Shown here in pieces: positions 36,935 through 49,687 of a DNA stretch of 64,000 nucleotides. The stretch is from NCBI GenBank assembly GCA_034190875.2, contig CM067348.1, positions 25,286,343 through 25,350,342 of the forward strand. The letters run 5' to 3'. Under the pieces are notes generated by a model, which was not told the DNA's origin, made no database searches, and was given only the letters and a program-made list of their open reading frames with translations. The stretch is from Urechis unicinctus. Its lineage: Eukaryota; Annelida; Polychaeta; Xenopneusta; Urechidae. Each line of letters starts with the position of its first letter. Positions within the stretch are counted from its first letter, which is position 1. The position numbers were made by a program, and so were the translations under genes.

Positions 36935-38809
36935 GTAGTTACAAAAACCAGGAATAATATTAGAATAAAATATAGAGCTGTATAATTTTTGTGAAGAACT
37001 GATTTACATCATTTTGATGCAATCACTTGGTAAGTCCTGCATGTATTTGTTATCATCATATCATTATAAACATAAATGCAAACACCAAATAAAAAGCATA
37101 TTTACAGGTTTAATTTAATTGAGATGCCATCTGTAATGGATCTGAACCACAGTCAATCTTACAACCAATTCAAACCTGTAATTATCCATACAGCTTTGCC
37201 CCTATACCTCACGTCGTTTTTACTCGCGACTCTGCATAACTTGCGCTCAGGTCTAGGGCCCGTTTTTTTAGCCCCAAATAGCGAGTTATTTTAACAATAC
37301 GGAACAAAAACAGCAGTATTATTGACATCCACCATCCTAAATAGCACGCTTTCACAAGTTGCTTCCCTCGGTGAGGTGTTGATATCATTGGAATAAGGTA
37401 AGAATAGGTGAGAAAACGTTTGGCGCTGGGGGCGTATAAAAACCAACAACTTAAAAAAATCAGTTCATTTTGCATTTCCCACCACCTCTACTAGCATCTA
37501 ACCTTCAAAACAAATGGCAGATGACGCGCTTAGTTAGTTTTCCCTCTGACCGCTAGGAGCTCTACTTTCGCCCCAAATTCACTAACTCACGCTTTTATTT
37601 TATTGCGGCCCTGATTTATAGATTCGGATTGGTGAGAGTTATAGGGGTAGAGCTGTATATTAATGTACTGTATTTGCTCAAGTATGGGTTGCATGTGTAC
37701 AAAAGTCAAACTTTACCCTTCTTTTATGCCTTAATTTTTTCCCATGATTCTTTAAAAGAGGGTTTACAGCCTGATATAAGGAACAAGGTTGCATAGCAAA
37801 GTGCTAGGCAACTGCACCTTGGATACCTAAAGTTTAAACCTTTCAGACCTTTAGTCGCTGCACGGTGCTGCTGTCTCTGATAATAGATCCATCGCCTTCA
37901 TTGTTGTCCGAAATTACGCTTGCATTGGTCTCTTTTTTTTTGGTGAAATATAGTCATGAAAACAAAGGCTGAAACTCATGTATGATGATGTCATTTTTGA
38001 CCCGTGCTGACTGACCTCCCTTAAGGTGATTGGCCCGCCCTTTATTGACAATTTCATGAGCATCGCAGTGACAGTAAGGTTTCTGTTTCAATCTAAAGGG
38101 AGCATCGGCGCAATACATTCACTGTTAAATGACTACAAATACTGTGGTCAGATTCTCATTTTGTAATTAAGGGTACCATATGGAGGGACCAAAGTTGCTA
38201 TTTTGCTAATGAATGTAGACCACAACTTTAATAAGCCAAGATTTGATGAAATCTTGAATTTGTAACCTGAACGACAGTATACTCAGCAGTAGTGAGCTAG
38301 TAATAGGGCTTGTGGAATCATGTGTACATCAGAATTTTTAAAATTGATCGGTATTTTTTCAGCTAAATAAAATTTGCCACACAAAAGAAAAGACAACATT
38401 ATTTAGTTGCTGTGTTAAACGTGGTAGTGTAGAAACAAATGGTCCCTGATTGCCTTACATGGGGCTGGAACCCTCTTTAAAGAAAGATGAAACAGATAAT
38501 CACCCTGTCATCATACATGGTACTAAGTTAAGGGTTTAATGGCACACCAACTCTATTGTGTCACATGGTGCCTTGAACGGTAGGATGAATATGAAGAGAT
38601 GAGATTGACCTGAATGAGCTGCCGTCTTATAGGATACATGGAAAAAATATGTGGATGGTGATGAAAAGTTAAAAAAAAGCAAATGATTGTCCTAGGGCAA
38701 GTCACCATTAGCCATTCCAGCCTCTAATCTAGGTGAAATCCGGACCAGAGTGGTGTGTTGTCAATTTTGGCCTTACAAAGACCGCTCCACTCAACCACCA
38801 AGATCCAAT
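36935..38809. other. IFT81 upstream region
   Basis: I see no gene. The IFT81 promoter should lie here; 37200-37600 is somewhat richer in CpG. The right arm of the inverted duplication begins at the far end. Confidence 0.5.
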
Positions 38810-39499
38810 TGCACACCGACACCAGTCACAACCCACGTCAAAAGTAATATAATAAACATGACATTCAAATCTTACCCTTCCGATTGACGTATCATACGTG
38901 CGTATTAGTGCGTATGACTATGAGTTGACTAGAAATATTGCTTTTGGTGAGATGAAAACATGGAAAAATAGTATTGCGGCACAAGCGCTAGCCCGGTCAC
39001 CAGAATCCAGACCTAACTATCATTGACCTGCAGACATAGAGGTCGATTGTAGGTCTACGCAATGCGCGAACCATTTTCCGTGTCGCCGTTTGACTTTCCT
39101 ACTCCTAGAGTCCTAGTTATAGTATTTAGCAATTGCCTTCATTTATCGCCCAACACTCAGAAATATTCATCTCTTATGTCTTAATACTGCCTTTACTGGA
39201 TTGATTCAGTTGTGTACATACAGTTTGTACATACAGGTTTTTCGAGGTATCGCTGCTCTTAGTTACCAACCAAAAAATATATTAATTTGCACCATATGAT
39301 ACCCACTGCTAGATAATGAATATCCTTTTGGTTGTCAACGCCGCAGGAATGCGCTACACCACAATACTCTCTAAATATCGTTACTTATATTTTGGCAATT
39401 TTATCAATGGTATGCAAGAAATTAATAAAATTGTAAGCATTATGGTTTAATATTGATTTTTAGTAAAGAATTGTCCTATGTATCCAAACAATTACAAAA

Positions 39500-40140
39500 T
39501 TAGTTAAAAATTATATATTAGGAGAGAGTACCAAAAAACATGTCTTGATTGTCAACATGGCATGATAGAGGAATGTTTTTCCTGAGACGAGACCAAATAT
39601 GAACAGAGTTCAACCCATTGAATGATGTTAACCTTGCCAGATTGAGTCGGGTTGTTTATTTATCATTTGGGAGTGAGTGCAACATTTAGCAAGAGGTTTT
39701 AAGGGGGGGGTTGAAGAAAATTTTGACCCATTGAACTCTTTGATCCCATCGCTAATTTCCTGCAGAAAAATAATAAAGATCTTTACGCCATTTCAAAGAA
39801 ATTCCGCAATTGTGATTCAAGTCTTTAGCGGAAGATGGAGAGGGGCTTGATAATCAGGTGATTGTAGACGTGACAACTCTAGGGCGAGGAGGTGATGGGG
39901 TCATAACTCCATCCAAACCCACGTTGCTCCCACAAAGAAATATGAAAACCACAGGGATTCGCTTTGTAAGATTGGTGCACCTGTCCAGGGTTTTGAATGC
40001 ACATGGGAGCTTGTCATCCTTATGATACAGACCCCTGTGGTGAACACCACCAGACTGGACCTAACAACAGAGTGTCCCTTCAGCATTGCTATACAGTATA
40101 TATAATGACTTTTGCCGGCAGGTATTTAGTCTGCGAAAAG
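39500..40140. other. Right-arm-only insertion of about 600 bp
   Basis: The corresponding left-arm place (near 12.2-12.3 kb) has no equivalent. It holds a short minus-strand frame (39901-40086) that I do not recognise, and no obvious terminal repeats. Confidence 0.4.
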
Positions 40141-40439
40141 TTACTGATAACATAACATAACAATATCACGGCTACAGTAATTCTCTATATGTTTATTTTA
40201 TGCTTATCCTATCATAGTCTCCAAGGTGTTTTGCCTACCCGGTATGAATAAAACGCTGCAGAGGAATCGTACAAAAGAATGAGTGGATACAGTTATCAGC
40301 AATAAAACGTCACGGTATTTAGCTCAATACATTTCAGCTCTGTAGTAGGCAGAGTTTATTGAAAGCATTACACAGCTGAGTATACACCCTTGCATTCATT
40401 CACGAGCAATTAGCACTGCCTAACCAAGCTGCATTCACA

Positions 40440-40660
40440 TCTTGGGGTTGCAAGGTATATTTATTATACATCTGACATTAATTCGACTTGGAATTCCTCT
40501 CATGCACCGTTTTCAAACTTCAAAAATCCGATGAAAAAGTGGTTATTTGTCACTTAGCGTAAATGTGATTGTAAAAGCTTTCATATATTTACAATATTGT
40601 TGCATTCGCCGGTTAATTTCGTTACTGGTCACACTTAAACATTCTGACTTGTCAGCGTCT
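40440..40660 (+). repeat. Upstream duplicate of the SPCS2 exon-1/intron-1 border
   Basis: From 'caaggtatattt' at 40450 to about 40660 this parallels 40955-41165: shared 'attcgactt', 'gaattcctc', 'gatgaaaaagtg', 'gctttcat', 'acaatat' and 'cattcgccgg' appear in the same order. The upstream copy has no usable ATG in the exon-1 position. The left arm matches this copy (near 11.95-12.0 kb). Confidence 0.7.
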
Positions 40661-40922
40661 ACGCCGGTCGTTGAGATGGTCAATTTGGGTCGGTCAATTT
40701 ATATCCATTTTCATTGGATGTATAATACTCGGTTTCGCAACCGATCCTAACAACATTGAACAAGCATATGTGTTCATATCTGATATAATGCATTTACTTT
40801 CGAATTACGAGGCTTTCACTCAATATAGTGATGGCAGTAAAATAAATAAAAAACCGTCAGCGATCTCTCTTCTAGTAATCAATATGAACATTTCTTGTGC
40901 TGACGACAACATCCGGTTAACA

Positions 40923-43900
40923 ATGGCTTCTAAAGGGAAAGCAAGCAAGGGTTTCAAGGTATATTTCATTATATTTGTCAATGATTCGACTTTGAATTCC
41001 TCCCAATCGTGCAAATCAAGCTTCGAACTTCAAATGAAAAAGTGTTTTTATGTCCCAAGTCGCGAACGTGGTGGTAATGCTTTCATTTATATACAATATG
41101 GTTGCGTTCGCCGGTCTGTTTTTTGGTTTCGATACTCGTTACATTTTGACTTTCCATTTCATGGCATTTGTCACATGTCTATTACACGAGTACGCAAAAC
41201 TATGTCTATGGCTGGGGTGGAGGGTTGGGGGCTATTAAAGACCATATTCTGTCTCTTTGTGTCGTATGTTATTGTTATGTAAAACAATGTATTATTTTGT
41301 GTCGCAGGATAGCTCTTTCATATCCTACTGGAGGAGCTTTTCCTTCTAACTGCCACCCTTTAACAACAACCCCACCCTCACGAACTCACGAACACTCCCC
41401 CATGCTTCCCATACCAAAACACCAGCCCCCCCATTCTTAGAAAAAACCAACAAACTTTACAGCAAACACCACCAGCTACATGCACTCAGCATCTGTTATA
41501 CCGGGCACTCAGTACCAGTATCATAATATTGACTTTAACAAATTTTACAGTGCAATTCACATGCTGTGAACTGCTAGCTTGAACGGTCAGGCGATCATTA
41601 CCCATGTGTCGAATGAATTTTCGCGTTTGGGTTGAAGAGCTACTACTGCGCAACTGTGGGAAAATGACATATAACAAAAGACTGGCAACAAGTAAATAGG
41701 GACTTTGCGCTTAGTGTTGACCTGTATGGCTGAATATCTGATCAATGTTGCATAGGGCTCTGGCGGTAGATGGAGCAATTAGAAATGAATTTTGTGTCCC
41801 CAGTTTGTCACTCATTGTGCCAACAGCTTTATATTTGCATTTCCCATGTTTAAAAAATGAAAAGATGTGTGAAAAAATAAAAACGTGTAGTTTTCTCTCT
41901 TTCAGCATTCTGTCAATGGGAAGTCTCAGGTGACTATTGTAATGCATAGACATTGTAAATCTCCAGGGTGGATTGTGTTGTCCAGTAACACAGTATGATG
42001 CATAATGGTCTCTGGCATTGATTAGCACTGCCAGCTGCGAACATGATAACCAAAGCATGTCATGTCTTGGGGTTTTCTCTTTGGTGATTTTCTTGTGGAT
42101 ATAACTTGCTTTCAGCTATTTTCGCATACATTGATTGCCATAAAAATGCATATAGTTCATCATCAAAAGATTATTTTGATACCTTTGAATCTGTCATGGG
42201 TCTACATTATTGCAAGTGATGGTAAAAAGTCATACTGGGATTAAGTAACAACTAATGAGGTTGGTTAAAGAATCTAGCTTGAGCTGACATCTTGTATTGA
42301 TATAAGTTTTATGAGGATCTCAAAAACCAAACTTGTACGTCATGGTGCATATTCCTTGCTTTTGAGGTTTTGGGTGGTGGCGGGTTTGGATATATAGTGT
42401 ATGTGCATATACAATGATTGGAACATTTCACATTATGAATACTTTCTGTCTGGTACAATGACATATACTGCTCTGTCCTATTTTGGCAGACTGGCATTGA
42501 ACTTCATTTCTTCCGAGTAAAAATACCCATTATGATCAAATGTAACATTATGATGTGTCACAGTGGTCTGTTAATGATAAGCCCCTCAAGGTGGACAAAT
42601 ATGATGGTGCTGCTGTCAAAAACGCGCTCGATGATGCTGTCAAACAAGTAGGTTTTTTACCTGGGGATAAAACAAAGGTGGTACATTTAAACCATGAAAA
42701 TAATAACATTGATTATATTAGTAATGTCAATACTGTGGTTAGTTTGTTTTGCTCTATTCATTTACTGATTTCATTACTTTGTAGCAGTTCCTTGCCACAT
42801 TTGTCTTATGGTATATTTGTCCATTGCTGTTATGGATTCATATGTTAAATCACTGTATTTGTCTTTCATATCTTCTATCATTCATTGCTTATTATATTGA
42901 TGTATAAGCAATACTGTATCATACTATTTTTTTTTCGCTCTTATTGATCTGATTTCTTTTGTGCTTCATTGACTTGACATTTTCATGCATCTTTACTCTC
43001 TATCTTCATATATGTATCAATGCTATTTCCTTTCCATGTGTGGGGTGGGGGGTGGGTGTTGGGAAGCTAATGTTGTCCACAAGTGGGTTGTTGAAAGTGA
43101 CGAGCATTGCTTAAATGTAGCACATGCTTGCAGATTGAATTACTTATGGTATTAATATTTTTTCCTTGTCAGAACATGACTCTTTATTATTGACAGGTGT
43201 TCATAGATAAGTATGGTTACTCCGAGTCCCACTCGCTGATGGATGGCCGTCTTCTCGTCTGTACTGTCTCTGTTGGCTTCGCTCTGTATGCACTTGCCTG
43301 GGATTATCTCAACCCCTTCCCCAAGTCACGCCCCGTGCTCATCATCTGCGTCCTCTCATATCCTTTTAGTGTTTATCTTATCGTCAATACAGTAGATTAT
43401 TCAATATATATTATCTGTATCAATTAAGTTGGCAATCACTGTACAACAAAGCACTGGTTAAAGTCGTTGATTCACATGGAATCTGTTGACCTATGATGAT
43501 ATAAAAAGCTCACAACACAACATTGCACTGTGATTCTTAACCATGCCCCACATATTTCTTCATGATGGGTGTATTGACACTCTACACAACATTCAAGGAG
43601 CGCGGTTGTTTCTTGGTGGCCATCAACAAAGATCAAAGTGGCATCGATCCGGACAAGAGATGGAACATCGCCTCCCAGATGAAGAGGTGAGTGCCTTAGC
43701 CTGTGGGAATTGCTTGGACTGGATTTTAATGATTCCAACGTATGCTGATAAGATCAGTTTATACATTTCACAGGCTCTTGACCATAAACCGCACCTACTC
43801 TGGCTTCAAATGTATTAGATGCCAGAGAAGAGGGGCATTTCATGACTCGATTGGCTTTGATTCATCTGATTATTATTATGTGTATATTGCATTAATAGTT

Positions 43901-44624
43901 TTGCAATTGTTCAACTGAAGGGAAATGTAACAATAGTAAACAGTAATGAGGTCAGAAATTGATCAAAGAGATGCTAAATTGCTGTTTGTTTTGATGATGC
44001 ATACTTATCCTAGTCCCGTAACAACCTGCACCAGTTCGTGGTAATTAACATTGACACTGCCGGAGACCGTCTCCACCCCCCGCCCCACACCGACCCACAT
44101 GGACATATTGGCCTTTGTTGTTGTTTTTAGTGCTACAAAGAGCTAGGAATTATTGCCATGCAACAATTTTGACGATTACCGTTGTATTTATGATTCAAAT
44201 ATGCTTTGATCGTGTACACACAATAGTCCAGGGTTTGTTAAGATGAATGACTTTTGTTTAACTAATTGCTGGCCTTCCTTGAGATGAAGGGGCAGATGGT
44301 CATCTGCAAGATGGAAAAGGATGTTGCTGTATTTGACCATGAAGATGTGGGATAATACAACTATTTGTTTATATTTCCTCTGTTGTGATGAGATGACGCG
44401 TAGGACGAAGTTTATGAGGAAGGTGTGTTTGTGTGTGTAGATATGATGACATATACAGTCTTCATGCTAGCTACAATGATGGCATGTCCTTCACCGGCTC
44501 AGCATCATTCACAAAGAGCGTATCAAACTTCTTTGATGAAAACGGTTATCTATGTCGAGATTTGTTTGAGGCAGAAGTAGAGGAATTACACCGCTCTTTA
44601 AGCTCAGAAAAGAAAACAAAATAA
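40923..44624 (+). CDS. SPCS2: SPCS2, signal peptidase complex subunit 2 (SPC25)
   Basis: SPCS2 is a small ER membrane subunit of the signal peptidase complex, which removes signal peptides from nascent secretory proteins; this subunit contacts the translocon. Exons are 40923-40958, 42564-42647, 43197-43357, 43552-43686 and 44441-44624, giving 199 residues, all in phase. Recognisable parts are [18 protein letters not shown], the first membrane segment ([16 protein letters not shown], about residues 60-75) and the second ([18 protein letters not shown], about 87-104), with both termini cytosolic. The C-terminal domain runs [17 protein letters not shown] to SSEKKTK. Intron 3 has AT-AC ends. AATAAA signals follow the stop. 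This is the only intact SPCS2 in the window; the left-arm copy is a relic. Confidence 0.95.
43358..43551 (+). other. U12-type AT-AC intron in SPCS2
   Basis: The frame can only be kept by splicing after 43357 and before 43552. The intron then begins ATATCCTTTT, the textbook U12 donor, and ends CCCCAC. A branch-site match TTCTTAAC sits at 43534-43541, about 10 bases before the end. No GT-AG pair at this place preserves the reading VLSYFFMMG. Confidence 0.93.
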
Positions 44625-46895
44625 ATAAATAGACTGAATAAACAGAGCTTAAATTTATGTCCATCTTATCTTGTTGTTACTTATGTGTTATGTATTTTGT
44701 CAAACAGATGAATTCCATCTCATTGGATATTGTCACTTATTTTCTCAATTAACTTGAAAAACAATAAATTTTTCAGTAAATTCTGCTATGAGAGTGGCAA
44801 GGGATCAGTGTATGATTGTGCAAGGATAACAATTATAGTTTTTCAATGAAAATCGTCACTTTGAAATGCCAAATATGAAGTCTCAATGGCCATTTTTACC
44901 GCTTTATATTTGGTCATTTATTGGGTGTTCTCCAGTTTATTATTTTGTGATTCAGTAAATAAAATGTCAGCTGTTGTCATGTTGATGTTTTGAATCCATT
45001 CATTCAAGCAATAGTTATTCTTGTAGGGATGACAACTATGGTTGACACGCTAAAAAAATAACAAAACAAAATACACAATTATATGACCCTTCATCCGGTT
45101 GAATTAGATACGTCTGAAAAAAGATTTTTGATTTCATATAAAAACTATCGGTACATAAAACAAAACTGAGAAACAAAAAGCATTGTTCTCGATTCACCAT
45201 GGACAAAAATACATTGCTTTCTTAAAAAATATATACACATAAGTGAATTGTACAAGCTAATATATGAAAAAAAGAAAGAAATGCTTCCAAAATGACAATT
45301 TTAAGCCATACAATGCACAGACCCAGTTTCTGAATATCAAGCAGGTCTGTCGAAATGCTGTGGTAACTAGCACATATTACGATGATTTGCAAATCCTGAC
45401 GTCCATTATGACGATGGCCTTCAAAAACCGCAAGGATTCATGGTACATATGATTTGTGTTTGTTGTGGTATTACGCAGTGATAATTTATTAACACGCTGG
45501 CTTAACATGTGTCTGCCATTATTTCTAACACCTTGCAGATTTCATGACGAGAAGAAATACATAAGTCTATAAGTTAAACGTATCTCGATAGACCAATTCT
45601 TAAAAAAATGATTGAAAATTTAAATTGCGTATTAAGACAAAGTACATAATTAAATCACTTAAAGACAATTATTTGACTCAGTAGCACCAAATCATTATCA
45701 TAAGCACAATATCATTTCAGTATTATATACCATGCAAACAATTGGTTGATTCTATGGCATTTGGTACAAGGAGTGCTGTTCACAAATAGGTTGACCTTGG
45801 ATTACTCAGGAATACATGCCTAACTGAACAAAATGAAACAAATACGCATAGTATTATCAAAATCAAAACATTAATTATGTTCAGCCATGATTTATATTTC
45901 ACTTAATTTGTTTTCAAGCATTCAGGAATCAATAAATTTCACATAACTTTGTATTTCAAGTAAAATAGCATCATTTGATTTTCCAACTGAATAGGATGTA
46001 TTGAAATCAATAGTCAATCAAACCGATTATCAAAAATTCACAAGAAATAATCATATGATACACAATATACATAACTATATCCTTTAAGATAATCCATATA
46101 TAGTCGAAAACGCGTTAGCTGGTTTCATGACGTCTTGAAATGGTGAGGAAGAGTAGCATTATAGGTCGAAAGCTTTCACACTTGCAATCGATAATGAACG
46201 TTCATGTCCAAAGTCGTGTTTAACGATCGGGAGTAATTTTAAAAAGCCTAATCAAATCCTCTGGCAATATTTGACCAAATTTCACTAAATACCAAGCATA
46301 CAAAGTGATAAAACATTCATTGGAACTGACCTCATATTCATATAGTCGGTTTTTAGCATCCCCTAGAAAAAAAATGATACATCGACAAGGACTATATCAA
46401 AGCTACATGACAGCGCTAATAACTCCAGAGCAACCATGCATACACAATCATGGGGAAAAGCTTTTACCAATATGGTGCGAGTTTACGAGTTTTCAAGAGT
46501 GAATGTTGGCAGCGAACATGATTGGTTAACATCAGGGGAAAATGTTCTTTGAGTTTGAATCGTTGGGATAAAACACGATATGTTGCACTTACTGAAGTCA
46601 CACGGGGCCACGAAGATCCATGGGTCGCAACAAAACGCCATGCAATGTATTTATTGTTATGTTTCAGTAGCCAACTAATCGCTTATTTACTAACAGCTGT
46701 GTTGTGTTGTGTGGTGCTATTGTGTGTTTAAATTTGAATTATTAAGAAGGAAAAAAACCTAAAACCCTGAAAAAAATTAAAAACAAGTACTAAGTTGTGG
46801 CTATGACATAAGTATGAGCTAAATGATTGACTTGGACAGCATTCTGCCATTCATTAATCTGCCTACATTTCCGGTGATCCTGTTGATAGATAACT
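44625..46895. other. Intergenic, SPCS2 to the calpain pseudogene
   Basis: Inverted match to left 8.1-10.9 kb in patches. I see no gene of its own. Confidence 0.65.
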
Positions 46896-48499
46896 TCACG
46901 AATACATAGACAGCAGAGTCAACTGAAAGAGATACAAACTGCAATGATGGTGATATCCACCATTGATACAGCTTAACTCAAACATGGGATTATGGGGATT
47001 TACACACATATTTTATACCTCAAACTACTGTGCCGAATTATATCAAATAATTTACATTAATCGTAAATAACAAGTTACCATATACACAAGTGAATCTACT
47101 TTACTGATTATTCTCTGTCATGAATACAATGTCTCCATTGTGGCTCTGACAAAACCCATTTTTAGAATCATAAATATGCTTATATCGATAAGAATGATTC
47201 AATAATCTAAAAATCAAATCACATCGGGAATTTCTAATGTATTTATAAGGAAACGCCCTAATATTTAGGTTTTGTTCTACCGCCCAATCGACTCAAACCG
47301 CCAACGGTATTCGTTTTAATTCCCAGACGAATGCAACATATTGGTTAAAGCATTATCCATATTGGGAAAGGTCATTACCTTTTTAACGCTATTTATTTCA
47401 ATTTGTTCTGCCAAAACACACGGACAATTAAGCTCAAAGATGACGAAATGATGAAGCAATGCGTACCTTGCAAAGCGTGAGGTCGGCCTACAGGTTTTTG
47501 AAATCAGAAAATCCCAGCTTTCCTGACATTTCGGCAAAAGTTGTTTAATACTTAGACAAAGGCTTTCCATTAACGGCATATTTACTCCTTCGCTTGTTGA
47601 CCGAAGTATTTAATTAACAATAAACACTTAATTAACAATAAAAAACTTTTATTGAACCAAAATATGTTATAGTACGTGCACTTATCAACATAATGATGCA
47701 TTGCGACATTAGACCTTATTTCATTGTCAACCCCAATAAGTAAACGTATGTTATGAAGCGTCCAATTCTACAGTACACCGGTAAGAACACCGGCCATAAA
47801 GGATGCATCTCTCATGGCCACCATGCTTCTACACATGTCGATGCTGAAGCCATCGATATCAAAATCTTCACACAAATCAAAATAGTACCAAAATATAAAA
47901 CGTTAACGTGTGTGGAAAATAATAACAAAACATAAGCCTTTATATGATATTGACAGTCCAAACGTTGATTACCAGCTTGATAAAGTGCGTTCAGAATGCC
48001 CTGTAATTCATAAGCATCAATGTCGCCATCTTCACCGGTCATGTCTTTGAATGCACTGTTTTACTTCCTCTTTTTTCGCCGCGTCCTCCTCGTTACGATG
48101 GAAAGAAGAGGAACATTCTTCAGAAGCTCGTTATCTAACAATCGATCGTCGCGAGCCGATGTTTGAACAATACGCTTGGAACCAACAAGAACGTCCTCTG
48201 ACATCTAGAGTGACGATTGACGCCTTCAGCAGGCTCATCCCTGCGCGATATACACCACCTTATGGGTTTGTTGATAAAGCATAGGGTAAATATGTCAAGA
48301 ACCCTAACTTGGTATCTTTCGGTAGATAATGCTGATTACTGGACTTGTTTCTCGCTGAACACTCGCACAATGAAGTTTCCCACATGGTCTGCTTAGAATG
48401 TTGACGGCACGACGACGTAGTCGCCAGGTGGCAGCTTGTGATGGTCGGACACCTCGAGTGTGGTGATGAAGACGGGAGACCGGTAAACATATGGTGGTC

Positions 48500-49687
48500 T
48501 AAGTTGATCATTCACAATGGCTGCGAAATGACAACTCGAACCTTTCTCTAAAGAGTTCAGCAGGGTAGATTGACAAGCGAGACAGACTTGCTACAAGCCG
48601 TGGAACAAATTGAATTGGAAAGCAGTGAGTATGATTTTATTTCTATACCTGAGCTATAGAATTAACTGATAAACGTCATACATGAATGACAGTTTTTGTT
48701 AGGTGTGTATTCCAGTGTTGACGGAAGATGAAGACATTGCCTTAAACGCTCATCAAATCGAACAGGCCAACTCAGCGTTGGATTCTTTAAACAACACACA
48801 GTGACACAAAATAGAGGTGGCGCTTCTGTCTACAAATATTTGTATTTGTTGCAAAGCAGTCTTGACATGAGTCCAAGGGCAACGGTTTCTGTTAAGGGAA
48901 ACAAGGGATTCGAAAAAAAACACCAATGGAGCAACAGTCTTTAAGCAAACCATGAAACTGTCGAGCGCAGGAAGCCAGATCGCGAATTCTTTTTGTAGAA
49001 ACGTAATGAATTCAGTTGCCTTGAAACTTACCATGACTTTCCTAATAATGACAGTGAGAGAATTGAAGTTTTTGCCACAGCTGGGTTTTCCTATCAAGGC
49101 TGTTTTGATTATGTACAGTGTGTTTTTGTACCCTTGTCCTGGTGATGGAGCTGCAGAGCATCGAAAACATTCACCGAACTGTCCATTTGTACGAGGTGTT
49201 CCTTTTGTAACGCGAACTCTTACTTTCTGGCGAGGTACGACAGTTTGCACAATTGTTTATTCATCACAGATAATTTACGAATGTTTGCTGTTTTCAAGGT
49301 AATTTGAGTCTCACCAGCTAGAGAAAAAAGCTATCATATACCTGAAGATCTGATTGCGAAAGTTCCTTAGTTTAAAGTGTCTATCGCACGGTAATAGGTA
49401 CTTCACTAAAATCAATTCATAATGTGATCAATAAACTCAAACCGGTCCAATAACCGTCGCATCTGATCAGTTAAGGCAAAAATTTGATAACATGTCAGTT
49501 CAAATTAGCGCGCTCGACAAAACGCTGCGGCAGCCATTATCTAGGTCAGACCAGGCGTGTGACGTCAGTAAAGTAAGCCGGTTCTCAGAGACGCAGGGAG
49601 TTCCCCGTTGTTTACATTGTTGGAGTTCGTCTCTCGTTTTGGGGAATTTTTGATCGTTTTCAGCCATCTTTTGACCGACTGAACACG
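48500..49687. other. Foreign block upstream of the THAP gene
   Basis: This lies between the broken calpain domain III exon and the THAP gene. Two short plus-strand segments with splice-like borders (about 48567-48624 and 48703-48804) read QAVEQIELES and a stop-terminated frame, but they do not join in phase. A minus-strand frame (48753-49250) is unrecognised. It may be debris of the same mobile element. Confidence 0.4.

Noticed and set aside
40671-41282. A 203-codon open frame running through SPCS2 exon 1 into intron 1
   Set aside because: It is in a different frame from SPCS2 ([12 protein letters not shown], then a GTATAT donor) and has no recognisable content.
47753-47935. A conserved-looking pair of small frames here and at 4929-5111
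   Set aside because: They are antisense to a calpain EF-hand exon in the two arms, so the conservation reflects the duplication.
48753-49250. A 165-codon minus-strand frame
   Set aside because: No recognised motif. It lies in mobile-element debris next to the THAP gene.
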